DNA of 64,000 bases from Opisthocomus hoazin (taxonomy: Eukaryota > Chordata > Aves > Opisthocomiformes > Opisthocomidae): positions 11,480,531 through 11,544,530 of the forward strand of contig NC_134422.1 of assembly GCF_030867145.1 (NCBI RefSeq). The letters are read 5' to 3'. The notes under the pieces are model-generated. The model had not been told where the DNA came from. It was given only the letters and a program-made list of their open reading frames with translations, and did no database searches. The position numbers were made by a program, and so were the translations under genes. This document shows positions 26,001 to 41,000 of this stretch, one piece after another (position 1 is the stretch's first letter; each line of letters begins with the position of its first letter).

Positions 26001-29000
26001 CTTTAAATAGGCTGACTTTGTTTGGCATAAGCTATCTGCAGATAACATGGATCCAGATTTTGTGGAAAGAAGAAGAATGGGTTTGGAAAACTTCTTGTTA
26101 CGTGTGGCTTCACATCCTGTTCTTTGCCAAGACAAAATCTTTTATTCATTTTTGACGCAGGTATAGTAAAGTGATGTGCTTCCATTTTTTTTCTTTAGTG
26201 ACTGTATTTAAGAGAATGTCCTTTTGCTCTTCTTCCCTCCCATTGACCCATGGCTTGTTCTGTGTCTAGAAGAAGGGTAGACAACGTGAATAAACTTGAG
26301 GTGGAAAAGGCTCGTCCATCTAAAAGCTGTTTAACAACCCACTGCAGTTGTACAGTTGGCCTTCTAATGTACCTTATGACTCTTTTTCCAGTCTAGTATT
26401 AAGGCTCGTAAGAGAGAATTTCCACCTCTTTGGAACAGCATATTGGGAACTTAATGTGTGTTGATTGGGACAGCTACCCTAGGACTAAGGCTGAAATAGT
26501 TACCATGCTATACTGCTGGCTGCAGAGATAGTCCTGACTTCCAGTTCACTTTTTGGATATCCATGGTTTCTTTAGCTTTGTGGTTAGAATCATGATACAT
26601 TCATATGTGTTGTGGTCCAGTACAGTATGTTATCACAGATGTTGTGATCTAGTTGTCAGCTAAAACATTGCAGTCTGCAGTTTTCACCTTCAGGAGACAT
26701 GGGATGTTTCTATTTCCTGTGCTTCGATGAGAGATTCCCAAAAAGCAGTGTGAGCAGATGTTTACCATAGCACAGTGTAGTATACAGGTGAACCAGCGTA
26801 TGGGAACTGAGAACAGTGGACAACCAACCACTGCACGTGAGCGAGGTGACTGCAAGTGCACTGTAAACAGTTGTCACTTGTGTGTTCTCTGTGGGGGCTC
26901 TGCTGCAAGCTGCAAAGGTCCTTGGAGCTGCTGATAATCTAGTAGGCAATCGATGGTAACTACCCTTCTTTCTAAAGAGCTGAACTACTGCTTTAGACAA
27001 AGCTGTGTGGCTCCTGCCCATGGTTGACAGACTGAGGTGATTGAGTGCTGAAGAGGAGAAAGTATTTTGGGGGAGGTTAGTATATAAGCACAACATACTG
27101 ATGCATTATTCTTAACCCAGATTCTTGAAAAGACATGGGGCACAACCCAGGCTTACTGGAGAAGCCCTTTTGATAAAGGGGCTGATGCAGGGACTTGCAA
27201 AAGCTGTGGCACTCTTAAATCGCTCTAACTGAGCATTCTTCTCCTGTATTTTTAGGAAGGTGGATGGAAAGAAATGGTGAATGAGACTGGATTTCAGTTA
27301 AAGGTAATTACTCTTAATTGTTTGTCTCATGACTGCTGTGACATAGAAATAGTGCAGCAAACATGTTTTAGACTATTTATGAAAGTCTGTTTGCTGTTAG
27401 AATGAGTTAAAGGCATTGCTTTATGCATACTTGTAACTACAAAAAGCAGTAGTGCTCCTAGCATGTAATAGGTAAGACTTCCCTTGTGAAGTTCTCTAGC
27501 AGGCTTGTTAATGTGTGCCTATGTTTGATGCTCAACACTGTAATTTTGCTAGTAACGTAGAATTATGATCCTTGTAAGCTTTAAAACTAATGAACTTGAG
27601 GCCATAGCAGTGCTTTTGTATGTGTCAGTTTAGTTTAGCATCATTTTAAAGATGGGTGTCACATTTAGCTTGGCAAGAGGTGCAAAGCGTCTTGCAAAAA
27701 AAAAAAAAAAGGCAAGCGAAGGGGTCTGAATTGTAGGACTTCTCTACAAGGGTATGTTGCTGGAAGGGACTAAGACAGATGGATTTGGTGCCCCTTAACT
27801 GTTTAACAGAATGTATCTGGAAGCAGTACTATTGCCATTGACATCAGTGAGTTTGTAGCTGGGTAAACTGGTGGAAGACTTGCAGGAATAAGTGATCAAA
27901 GGTCGTGTGTTTGCAGGACAAGAATCTGTCAGAAACTGATAGATTGCTGGGCTGTATCTGGAGAAGTTGCTGTTTGGAGACAAGTACTGAGCTTTTGTTT
28001 CATTGTAACACAATCAACTCTTCATGAATCACAACTGAAAACTAGGTGGATTATGCAGAGTTATTCTGAATAGCGAGAGCAAAAGAAAATCACTGGTGCT
28101 CTTAGCCTCAATGTCCAAGGGGCTTTGATACTGACACTTAATGTTGATAAGTTGACAATAATTCTCTTTCACCATGGCAGGGCTTGCATGTTGCTGGTAT
28201 TCATAATGCAAATAACGTAAAGCTCTCAAGTTGTGTTTTGTTAGTCAACAAATCTTTGTTTCAGCTTACACTTCTAGGAGTTCAGAAAGTTTATACTGGC
28301 AGGGTATGTTCAGGAGTGCAGACGGTGGTGTGTGTATGAAACAAAACTCGTAGCAGAATGCTGAGAATATTTGCCTAGCTGAAACCATACTGTAGATGAA
28401 ATGAGAGATGAGCAAGTCCTTTTTTCCTTCTAGATTTGATTGTGTATATACTTTTCCTTTTACCGTTTCTGTTTCCTCAGGAAAGAAAAATAACTTTTTG
28501 TAAAATCCTGGGAAAAGCATCTTTCCTGTATTCAAAATCTGAAGTATAAACCCCTCAAGATGGGAGGTTATTTAGCGCTATACTGGAGGACAAACCTCTC
28601 TTCACTACGTGCCTTAGTAGACCAGAACCAGAGCACTGGTTTACGTGCTGCTGCTGTCTGTGCCACTGATGCATTAAAGCACGATGTGTCTTTTGTCCCA
28701 AAGGGTTTGAACCAGGCAAACTAAACTTTAAATTAGGCATTGTTGCAGTGCAGTGTGTTATAGTTGAATGTTGATATTGGAGACTTTGTTTACTCTAACT
28801 GTATCGTCAAATCGTGCCTTTCCTCCCTCCCACCCCCAGCACTTCATTTTATTCTGCAAGGGATTTGTCACTTGCGATTTTAACCCTTCCTTTAGGAAGG
28901 AGAAAATTCCCCCCTCTCTTTAGTTTACTTAAATGATTATAGCATCATAGTAGGTATTAACTGTCTGAAGACTCCTTGACTGTAGCTTATTTGATGGGGA

Positions 29001-32000
29001 GTTAATCTCTAAAAGGCTTGTGCATATTAGTCTTAAATCAAGTTTAAGACTGGACAGACATTTTTCTAACAGCTTCGCTCTGTGTGGTGCAAATGCTCAG
29101 AAGTGGTGTGTGAGAGTTACTGTGCTGTTAATGGCAAGAAGGAAATAACCCTACTTAGACTGCTGAGCATTGGCAGGACCTTGGTTCCTGCCTGATGGTG
29201 CTTGTGTCCTTACTGAACTCTTCCTTCAGAGCAGAGCACTACGTGTGTCTGTAACAAGGCAAAAACTTGCCCTGTAACTGCAGTGTGGGAAGTGATCCTT
29301 TTCAGGTGTAAACCTGTTGAATGTGCCTGCTGTTGGAACATAAGTACAGTACTCTGTGAAGCAGCTGCTTAGAGGGAAGGACTCTGGTTTAACATCAGTG
29401 TACCTAGGTGGTGTTTGTGTGGTGAGAGGATGTGTGAGGAGTATGCGTAGGTGAGTCTGAACAACCCGAAATCCGACTGGCTCGTGTAATCACGCGTTGG
29501 GATATAGCAGTGGAGGTCCAAGGCTGTACAAGCCCGTGGAGCACTCTGAATGAACATAAAGACTGGGACTTGGAGTTACTGCAGTGTTTTGTGTTCCTTG
29601 TGCTGTCTTGGACGTGCTTCTCCATGCTGCCTTTGTCTTCCCTTTGCAGGATGTTCTTAGAGGAGTGCTGCGTGTAGCAATGACAATGAACCTGTTTTCT
29701 ACCAATATCAGTCAGTCTTAGTCTTGCAGGTTTCATTCACGTAACCTTTCTGTTTGTATTGGTGGTTTGGTGATTGGAAGAAGGACAGCTAAAGTTAGCA
29801 GGATTTCCATCAGTGCATCTCATCCGAGTTGCAAAAAAGAAGCTGCTTTTCCTTCAACTTGGATGCTCTCCTAAGCATCTTCCAGATATGGAGCTGGTTC
29901 CAGGTGAAGGGAACCTGCAGTGATATTCAAATATGAGTTTCTTCTGTTTGGCCCCAGTGCAGCGGGAGGTGGAACAGTTTCAAACTGTGCCCATCTCATC
30001 TGTAGAAGTTACTGCGAGGGTGCTAAAGGAAGGACTGTTCTTGGTTTGGGAAAACACTGTGTTCCATTCCCTGTCAAATTCAAAATAGGTCTTCAAGCTC
30101 TAGGCTGGCTGTAACAGTGCACAAAATATTCGTCTACCAGCACTAACAAATACTGCTGAAGTAACTTGCTCCTAGCAGTTGTGGCACAGTCTGTTAGCTG
30201 GAAGAGTACACTGTAGGAAATACATACACCTCGCAAGATGCGTTTGTTTATTTTTCATTCACTGAAAAGAGGGATGTTTTGTTCAAAAGTAAACCCCAGC
30301 CATTTTCCCCAGAGTTGAAGCTTTCATGCAGTATAGATGAGCCCTGAGTGAGCTGTATGTAAAATGCCATATATAAATGAAAAGTTGTGGTGGTGTGGGA
30401 GCTCTGTGAATGAGACTGGGATATCTCGTCTGTGTTGGTGTCTTATGAAGAGTAAATACCCATCGCACAGTTTAATGCTCAATTAAACTGAAAAAAACCC
30501 AACCTCCTCCGAGAGGTTCCGTACTGCTGTTGCTGTCATTGGTAAACCAACATCTCAAAAAGCAAAGTAGCCAATTACCTTTTTAATTAGGTATTGAACT
30601 TTATTCTGTAGAGATTTATATGTGCTTTTTTATAGAAAAGAACATTGCATTAAAAATGGCTCTATTCTGATATACAAATTACATATTTTCTGTAAAGCAA
30701 GTCATAAAGTAAGAGAACACCATATATAAGATTTTGATTTCACTGGGGAACTGTTCCTAGTAATAAAGAGCATATAGAGGTCACTCTACCACTGGTTTTA
30801 TTTGGTTTGAAAAATATAAAATAGCTTGTCCATATGGTCTTATGTTACCTAATTGCTTCATCTAAAAAGAATGCAGGGTTGTGTATCTTAACTCCATGCT
30901 TTGTGTAACATTTTAAGGGACTATTTTTGTGGGATTTGGATTATACCAGCTTAGTTTTAGTAGATACTGTTTACATCCTAGTTTGCAAAAAAATAGCTTA
31001 GTTTTTTGACTTTTTAATAAAAAAATCCTGACATGCAGGGCAGCTACTGTCAACTTGTTCAATGTTTGAAGATTTAAATACGCCAGGAAGGCAGGATTTT
31101 TTTCGAACGGTGCTTCCAGAAGGCTGAGATTTTTTTGTCACTGGAATTTAATTGCATTAAATTAACAAAGCTTTTTTTCCCCTTTTTTCAGGCAGATTCC
31201 AGATTAAAAGCTCTTAATGCAACATTCAGAGTGAAAAACCCAGACAAGTAAGATTCCACATCCTTCCTCCCTCCCTTTCCCTTTTTCAGTTACAACTATA
31301 ACTTCAGATGACAGAATATTCTATCTCCATAGAATAAATTCAGAAAAGAAAAAATTATCTTTCTGCACTTCAAATCTTAACAGAAGTCCAAGAAGGAGGT
31401 AGTGTGAAAAGGTTTAATCAATCCTGTTTCTAGAAGCAGGAAACATTCAGAAAAATGCCATCGCTTTATGCAAAATGAGTCTTTCATTTTAGCTAGATTA
31501 AAAGGAAGGGACTTAAAATAGGAGACTCAGAAATGAGAACGTCTTAATATTTGTTGGGGGGGGGGGGCACACCAGAAACCCCCCCCAACTTTACAAGCAT
31601 GAACAGAATACAGATTGATAGTTGGTCTTTCCAAAAATCCGCTAGTGTGCAACTCTAGATGCACACACCCTGGTGCTGCAGTTCATAGTTCTCTTCAAGC
31701 TGCCAGTTTTCACAGATGCTTTTGGAAGTCCAGAAGTCAGCTCAGCTCTGTTGTAGTTTAGGAAGCTCTGGGACAGGCACTAGAGCAATCTGCTGGATCA
31801 AAAAACTGGTCAGAATTGTCAGGGTATGTAGTGGGAGGTGCATCACACCCTAGATGATGTGAGAAGGGTAGAGTGAGAGTTTCTGCTTCTGCAACAGTTA
31901 GAAACATTAGTGTGCAGCGGTGGGGTCAAGAGATGTTGCTGTTTGCCATCTGTAAGCAATCGGGACCTGTGTGAGTGCCCCTCTGGGTTCGTCTGCTGTC

Positions 32001-35000
32001 CAACAGCAGCAGTAGGAGGTGCTGTCTAGGGAGAGCCCATGTGCCTGACTGCTTTCTGGTGTCTGCTCCCTTTGTACTTCCCTAGCACCTCTGGGTGCTG
32101 TATTAAGGGCGTTAGAGGGTACATCCCCTTCTGAACCTCTTCATAGACTTAACTGTGAATTGGTGCAGTCCCTCCTTTTTATTGTGTTTGCTTTTGCAGC
32201 CTTCTGTGGCAGCAAGGAAGCTTTTAGCGTGGGTTTAATATAAAAGATAACATTCACAAATGAGATGGAAATACAGCAGTTCTTTCTGTAGCTACAGGTG
32301 AAACTGGCCCCCTGTTCAAACACTTCCTCCTCCACCACCTTTGTCTGTGGCTGGTAGAAGTTAGCTTTTCCTGCTTTCATGGCAGGGAACCTTTGCCAGT
32401 AGTCTGCCTGTAGGCATAGATGGGCAAGACTGGTGAAGGCTGAGATGAGGAATATACTGCTATCTTTTGAGGTAACTAATGTTTCAGAAAGCAAAGCTGT
32501 TATGAAAAGTGGCTTGGTAAAAAGCAGGAAAAGAGTTAATACAAGGAAAACATGTGGAAGGGCTTGTAAGGAAAACAGTCTCTCGGTGTGTATCTCCCCG
32601 TAGAGACTTCACAACACTTAGGAGATACAGCACATGCTTTCTATTGTATTTTGCCAGCTACAGAGCTTCCAAATTGAACTTTTGCATACAAGTTTAATAA
32701 AGAACTGATGAGCATAACTTCTTGTTTTTTGTTTTTTTTTTTAATTCCGGGAGAGCATTTGGTACAGCATGTGTGGCTCTGACAGGAGGATTAGTGCCCT
32801 GCTCTGCCTAGCACGTGTAGCGTGAGCTGCCTGGAGTCTGACACTTTACCCCTCTGCGTTACCTCTGGCGCTTGGGTCACTGGGTGCTAAAGTGGGTTCA
32901 GCAAGCTCACCTCGCTGAAACAAAAGATCTGGCTGCTGTGTGGAGTGTAGGCTTTCAGGTTCCTGGGCCAGGAAGGGTTCAGGTGAAGGACAGCTGCAGC
33001 TCCCAGTCTGGAGTGCCTCGCGGTGCTGTGGAGCTGCAGCTTCGGCTTGGAGCCACGTCAGGAGCTTTAAAGCTGAAACGCTGCTGCTGTAGGAGTTCAA
33101 ACGTAGGCTAGAAACTAAACCTTCTCCTGTGAGAAGCAGTTCATATCTTTAATGATGGAATTATATGGTGACAAAAACGTGATATTCTGATATTCGGAGA
33201 TAAATTTGTATCTACTGCAGACCTCTCTAATTTGGCCTCATCCTTTCCTAAGGCAGAATTAAAAAAAAAAAAGCAAAACCTCCGTTTTTTGTCTGGTTAG
33301 TTAGACAAGTGGCTTGTTCTGTTCATGTAGTATCTTCCTTCACAAAACAGGAAAATAGTACTGCCCTCCCTCATGTTGGACGTAGGGAGGAGTTCTGCTG
33401 AGCAAAATGCACAAAGTAAATAACTTCTATTGAAATACTGTCTACTGTAAATGACATTTTCTTCTTTGCCATTACCATAAGCAATATTTTGGAGAAGAAA
33501 CCTAGTGGTGTTCCTACAGAAATGTGGCCTGATCTATTCTTCATTTATGTCTGAAGTTCTGCTTAATAGCTTAATTAAATAACTAGACTGTTGGTAATGT
33601 TGCAGAACCAGTAAAATCAAGGGAAAAGTGCTAGGCTTGCTTCATTTACTGAGTGGTAAAACTGGTGCACTGGGAAGTAAGCATCCCTTTGTGTGCCTCG
33701 CCAAACTCAGTTTGGAAATTGCTTTATAATTATGTTTTCTTTTTTTTACATGAGGAATGAGTAGGACTTAAGCAAGTACTTGAGAAATAAACCTTTGATC
33801 TGCAACACCACCAGTCTCTTAAAAGCAGTTTTTCCTGAAATATTATATTTCTAAAATTTTCAACCTTTATGGAATATTTGGCAAAAAATAGGATCGCTTT
33901 GATTTATGTTTTTCTGAGGAAAAAGAAGACAGCTTGGTTCTGAAGTGGTGATTTTTTTAAATTTTTTTTTTAATGGAGAAGGAATTGGCGTAGGAGAAGA
34001 TGTACTGCTGCTGAAGTCCAGCATACTGAAAGTCCTCTTAGGTTCTAGACTCTTGCCTTCAGGGAGTACAGCATTCCTAAAAACTTTCTTGCCACAAAAC
34101 AGGATAAATAACATTTTTTTGTCATAAATTTCTGGAGTGGAAAGAGGAGTCTTCCTGAGCTGAAGGCATGCTTTTTAATCTTTTGTTTTTAGTTCAATTA
34201 TTTCAAATATCTTCACTGTTTGTGTCTGCAGCTGTCCGACATGCAGCCCTGGTGCATATTTTATAAAGTGTAAACTGAAAAGATTGCTCTCTAAACCCCA
34301 ACTGTGCAGATCAATGACTATATTTATTTTTCCCGTACAGTTTCTCCACTGGCTTTTAAATCTTTTTATGTACTTTAACCCTGTGTGTGTGAATCTTATA
34401 AAAGATGCTCCTTGGAGATCAAAAATATTAGAAATGGTAATAAAGCTCTTACTTCCTGAATGTAAGGAGGAGAATATTTTAGAGGAAGACTTCCTGGCAG
34501 AGGAAGAAGAGGTGTTAAATGAAAAAGCCTGGAATTTCAGACTTGGTCACCCAAAACAAGTGTCCCGATTCATTTCAGTAAGACCTCTTCGGTACAAACT
34601 GTTCTGAAATACAGAGCCTGACTGTGTGCCTGTGGTGGGGGGAGGGGTGAAGGTTTTAATGCTTGAACATCAACCTGGAAGGCTAATCCTAGTCTCCCAT
34701 TCCTCAACTCTGGTTGTGTTCTTCTGTGTTTGTTTATTTTCAGAGCATTGTTTAGTAATTGAGGTAGAGTTGTTTCTGGTTTCCCAGTTGGATGAAATGC
34801 ATTCTTGTGTACCAAAGTAGGTCATGAGTTAGACTTGTGTGTAGTAGGGAGGGTTTACGCACACAGAAGTGGCTGTTGCTGTGGCTTAATGGGTTACCTG
34901 TCACTAGCAAAGCTGTGGCAGCTGCCTCTGCTTCGTCATGAGGATGAACTCAATTATCAACTTAAACTACCACCAAGGCTTAACTGGGGTGGTGGATAAG

Positions 35001-38000
35001 ATGCCTCTTTCCTTCAGTAGTGGCAGGCCAGCAGCGTGCACGTGGTCACTTGCGATGGGTTGCCTGACTGGTACCTTGCGAAGCTGTAGTGACTTGATGG
35101 CTTTTAGCCACGCGTGACTCCTGTGCAGGGACAGGTCTGGAGAGTTGCACGTGTACCTGGTTACAGTTACCATGTGGCTGAGCCGTAGAGGAATTGTGGT
35201 GATTGTGAATGCTTCCGTGAGCTTCGGAAAGGCTGTGCTCAAAACTGGCTAGATGGCAGCTTGAAAGTAAAGTGTCTTTGTCAGGTCAAAAATGTGAACA
35301 CGTTTTTATCAAGAAGTGTGTATGCTTCATCAGATTTTGACTTTGTACTTATTTGAAGCTTTCATGTTCACTCATGCTTGCTTTCATAAATCCCATTTTT
35401 AAAAAAAAAAAAACAAACCCCAACACAATGATGTAATAATTTCAGTTAACTACTTAAATGTCATAAAAATTTCTCTCTTAAATGATGAAGGTTCAGAACA
35501 ATTTACATTAAAAAAAAAAAAACCACACCAACAAAAACAAACAGTTATGTAAGTGTTGGGTTGTTCACTTCAGGGAAATGAAACTCTGCAGTCACTTCTT
35601 TAAGAGTCTTCAGCTAATTCCACCTCAGCATAACCCAGGCTCCATCTCGCTGGCTGTAGCGTTGTGGCTCTATCTTGCATTCTGTGAAAGCTTGCTTTCG
35701 TGATGGCTAATGATGTACTATCTGTTTCCTGCTCCCAGGAGATTTACTGAGCTAAAACACTATAGCGATGAACTGCAGTCTGTCATATCACACCTTCTGC
35801 GAGTCAGAGCTGTAAGTATTTCCCATGTGTGTCGTGACAAATAGTATAGTTTATTTCTAAGGCAGTATTTCTTGTTTAATCAAGAGAACTGGTATATGTG
35901 CTCTAGAATAAGGGCAGTTTTGCCTGAGAGAGTCAGGCTCTGGAACGTGGAGCAGGAGATGGCGAGGAGGGGGGCACTGACTTAGTACGGATTTGGTGGG
36001 GGGGAAGAGTTCCAAATGTGATAGTTGAATTTGCTCCTCCGATGACTGTCAAACACATGCATGTTGCTAATCTGCCCTCTTCCCTGATGATCACACATTA
36101 GGGGGAGGTGTTCTGAAGAGCACTGAGATATCTGCTGCTCTCCAGCCAGCAGACAAGTTGCTTTTGTTGGGTGTCTGGGCTGGGAAGGGCCCCAAAACAG
36201 CGTTTTCTGGTCAGACATATAATACTTTGTTTTCCAGATTTTGTAGTATGAATTGTGTATGCCTCCCAGCACACTTTTTTTTTTGGCTTGTTCTTTGATC
36301 TGTAATGAATAATGTTCTTTCTAATGATTATCAATTCAATGATGTTTCAATTATGTTGTGCATCAAGATACTCTATGGGTTAAGAATGGAAGATTGTTTA
36401 AAGTCACAAAAAGGAAATAGGTAATTACAATTCCAATAATGAGGAGCATGATACTGCTTCTTAGTATTTTCAACAGGAATTTAATTTTTGGTGGAAACTG
36501 TGTGGCAGTGACCTGGTTTTGGAGGACAGTAATGGATTGCCCTGTTGAGCTGAGGTTCTTGATGGGATTAATCACTGGTGTTCTACTGACCGTGCCCTTT
36601 TCTCAGGGCTGTATGTGCATGAGATCTTTTGGGCAATTTGCTTGCATTTCATTTTTACTGCTTTGATAGATCAGTAACAGTAATTCTTAACAAACTTGAA
36701 TCTCATTCATTGGTACATCACAATTACAAGGGCATTATCTGGATGACAAGTCTCACTTCAGAGTGTACATGTGGTCTTCTCCTCTGAGGTTGTCGCCAGC
36801 ATCGTAGTGCTGGCTGCCACAGGTACTGACTCTCCAAACAGCTGAAATGACATATCTAGCTTGAGCATTAAGTTCTCTAATGGAGAGCTCATTTCTTTTC
36901 CTTTGTTTCACTGAGCTGGATGGAAAAATTAAGTCGCTTGTTAGAATTTTGCTGAAGCTTTCCCTACAGTCTTGGTGACAGGATGGTCTTTTGTGTTGCA
37001 AGTTTGTATATGTTTGTCATTATTTGAGTAAAGGAGGCTATGCCTTATCTCTGGTTATCAAAAACTGAAGGTAACTTGATTATTTATGATCTCCATAGGC
37101 ATATCCTATACATGGGTGCTTCCAAAGAAATAGTCAAAATTTCGAAATTTTTCAAAATTTCAGTACAGCCTTGACTGTGTCTTCAGTCTTCAAAGACTTC
37201 ATGCTGTTGATTTTTCTTTCAGAAGTGGCTTAGATTAGATCTAGGCCTAATCTTGTTTACCTGTATAAAAACATTCAGGCTTTAACTTGAAGTTTGTGTG
37301 TGGGTTTTCAGAAAGTAATTGCACTTAATGTTGATGACCAAAATTTGACTCTAAATAATGTTTTAGAGGGTAGCAGACCGACTGTATGGTGTCTATAAAG
37401 TCCATGGCAACTATGGAAGAGTATTCAGGTAAGAGTTCATCCATTTTTTCAGTATGTATATGGAGTGTTCTGTGTGTGTATATACACAGAGAGAGAGTAG
37501 AGAATTTGGTTATGTTGTTAGGGTTCTGAACAGTACATCATAAAACATTTAAATACCTGCCTTGAAAAACTTTGTATTGTAGCTCTAATGAGATTTCTGT
37601 GTTGGATATAGTGGTCTCCGAATCTGCTAAGCTTAGTCTGAAGTGGAAGACTTCAGCTTTTTGTTTTGTGTTCCAGAGCTTTGGAGCTTTTGTTTTTATA
37701 TTGGCATTCTGTTTCTTCAGTAACTTACACGTATTTTCATGCAGTTGTCTCTGAAAAGCTTCTAGGTCCTTTTCAGGGTTAAAAATCAACAACTGTATCC
37801 AGTTTTAGTACCTTTTTAAAGTGAATTTGCCAATCGTAGTTTGATTTATATGAGTGAATTGCATGCTCAAGTTTTCCATCTCACTGGAGAATTAAAGAAT
37901 CTAAACTTCTGGTTAAGGGAAACCTCCTGCTTCTACACACTGTTCAAGTGCTAAATTTAATTCTCTGGGTTAATGGATTGCAGATGTCTTTCTCATTAGG

Positions 38001-41000
38001 GGTTTTAAAGTGAAATTAGGTGTAGTTCTGTAATAACACAAAGACAAACAAATGTCAACATCAGCGGAGTGGAATATTTAGGAAAAAGTGAAGGACAGAA
38101 TAGGTGTGTTAGACATAATTTATGTGAAATATAAGGGGACCCCTTCCTTTTTTTCTTGTAAAGAGAGTTCTGGATGTAATTCCTGTAACTAAGAAATCTC
38201 AGAAGGTTTCACAAAGCTGAGAACACAATTAAAATTGCAGTGTACGTACTTGGATGTCCAGAACAAGTCTCTTGCTATCTTTTTGTTGTAGCTCTCTTTA
38301 CTTCTTTATCTAAATGATCTCCCTAATATGAATAGGTAGTTACAGTAACGAGAAGGTTATAAGTTGGTATTTTTTTTAATTAATAGAACTAAACAGCAGT
38401 CTACTATGAAAACAGAAAACAACATACAGCAAACGGTTTCAGGAGCAGTAAAATGCTTGCAAATGTCAAATCCCACCGTATGATTTTTGGAGTGAGGCTT
38501 CTATCTGATGTGTTGCAAGTCTGGAAAGCTTAGTTTCTTCTTGGTGAGCACGTTGGATCAAATTCTGTTTTAGAAAGTTCCATCTTCCCCTGCCCTCTGC
38601 CATTTATTTTAAGTGCTAGTATCTTTTGTTTGTTTGTTTGTTTGTTTAAATTGAGTTTAAAAAAAAAAAAAACCAACACAATTTTTTTAAAAAAACAGTC
38701 CCAGACTAAGTATATTTGTGAGGATGAGTTTAGGTGACAGGGACAGTTGTTGAACAGAGTGCCATAAATAGCATTGCCACGTTGTCAGTGTTGCTGCTCA
38801 GAGGAAGAAAACAGTTTGGCCAAGTCGTAACTTCAAGGCAATTTCTATTCAGGTGTCACCTGGAAAGAAACTATATACAGGATGCAGCTTATTAACTTCC
38901 CTTACCCTTCATGTGTGATGTTGTTTCTCATTTGTTTTTCCTACAGTGAGTGGAGTGCAATAGAAAAGGAGATGGGGGATGGGTTGCAGAGTGCTGGCCA
39001 CCACATGGATGTGTAAGTACTGACTGAATATCTGATAGTTTGATGTAAGCCAGATGTAGAACTCTCCCTCTTTCCTCTCTTTTCCCTCAACCCCAAAGTA
39101 CATATGAATAGAGTACCGAGAAAGTTGGGGCTGCATTGTTTTTGGGTGTACAGTGTTTCTGTGACTTGGATGCAGGCACAATTTTAGCATCCATGTACTG
39201 TATTAAGTAGCTCAAAAGGTCTCAGGAGAACCAGAGGGGTTTCTTTTTTTATTATTATTTTGAAATTGTAGAAGTATTTGGAATTCTTCCAGGTTTTTCT
39301 TTCAAGCTACTATGCCAGAAACTGGTGGAATACAACTTTAATGTACTGCAGACCTGATGAGATCCAGTTGGTTTGGATAGCAGCATTTTGTACCATGCGG
39401 TAGATGGTACATAGATTAGGACTTAATTACAGAAAGTTAAGAAATTTAATTAATCAGCACCAAAACTCTAATGGATTCTTGAAACAAATCCTGACTAGAT
39501 GTAATAAAGTAGAGAATCCTCCCTCTTTGCATCTTTAGAGTCACTTGGCAGAGTATAAAAACCACAGCCTTCAGAATAAGAGTCTAGCACTTCAGAGTGC
39601 TCACAGAAGTGAGCTCATGGTTTCTGCTTTTCAGGTAACCGTATATTGTGAGTGAAATGGTATAATTTCTTATTGCTCTGGTTCCTCTTCTGTAATTGCG
39701 CAGTATAGATAAGTAACAATTCCAGCAAGAGATGGAAGCTGTTCGACACTTCTTTATACAGTATTTTTGCTGATAAAGTGTAATTTGTGTGGAAGTTACC
39801 AGTTTTAGTTTACAGTGCAGATTTACATATGTACTGCTGCCTGGATGTAACTGGTGTTATGCCTTGTCAAGTGGAAGGGTTTGAAGAGCCATGCCAAATT
39901 GTACTCTCAGCTTCTTCAGAACAATTCTGTTTTTATGAGGTCTTTAAGAATTTGAACCCCTCTAATTTATTCGCACTCTGGTGTTATGGCTAACATGGTC
40001 GCTTGCCCCCAGGAAAAGCTATAATATTTTTTTAGGCAGAGGACTCTGGTCATCATGAAGAAATGGAGAATACCTGCTTTCAGAAGAAAATAGTTGAAGT
40101 AGAGGTGGAATACAATGTTAAGCACCTACTACAGTACACAGAAATTGAAGAGATTATGAAAACATGATATAATATAGAGGAGTTAAGGAGACACAATTAA
40201 GTTCACAGTGATTCAGATATACCACACTAAGATGTCAAACACCTAGAAACGAGTAACCAACTAAAAGAAGCAGGTCTCACTTCTCAGTCAGGAGGCTGAA
40301 CCCTCTCTGCACATCTGAGATGTTTAATATTTCTGTCTGCAACACAGGGCTAAAGATCGAGAGTAATGGTGGTCACTTTCTGTGTAACTTTAATCACCGC
40401 ATGAAGTCTGAGGTAGCTTTCATTGTCTGTCATCTCTTCTGGTTGGCGCTCTCGTACAGCAATATCTCTTAGTGACAATCAAGCAAGAAGCAGCAGCTGT
40501 GAGATTCAGTGACCCACGTGGTCTCCTACCAGTAAGGTTCACATCTATGATCTCTTGAAAGTGTAACTTACCAGTCCAGTTATGATTCCCATAATATTAG
40601 ATGGGAGTTTATTGCAAAAGAAAGCTACTTCAGTAAGGTTGCCTAATATAGATGTTAAACTTGGAGAATAATTAAATTATTCTCTATCTACCCCATGTGC
40701 TGTAGTCTTTACTAGGTGTTTATTTAAACTTTTGAGTTGTTATTGTTCAGTATGATCTAAAACTGCTTAATATTTGGAGAAGACATCCCAAAGTTTCTCT
40801 GGGTGTGTGCAGTATAACAGCATGTGGCTTGCTAAAGGGATAGAAAACAACAGAGTATGCTGGGAAAGCTCAAGATGCACTTGATGTAAATGCTGTAATT
40901 CTAGCATTTAAAAGATGAAAGAAAAAAATGCCAGACCTTTGACTTCTGTCCCTTATGCTATTAATGAGTGACCCTTTATCTCTGTATCAACTAGACTGTC

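Larger units (their letters stand above)
37429..38946 (+). other. SNX4: SNX4 intron 8
   Basis: A 1.5-kb phase-2 intron with a TG/TA/GA microsatellite just inside the donor (37471-37497) and a (TTTG)6 run (38624-38647) followed by poly-A. Nothing else is recognised. Confidence 0.85.
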
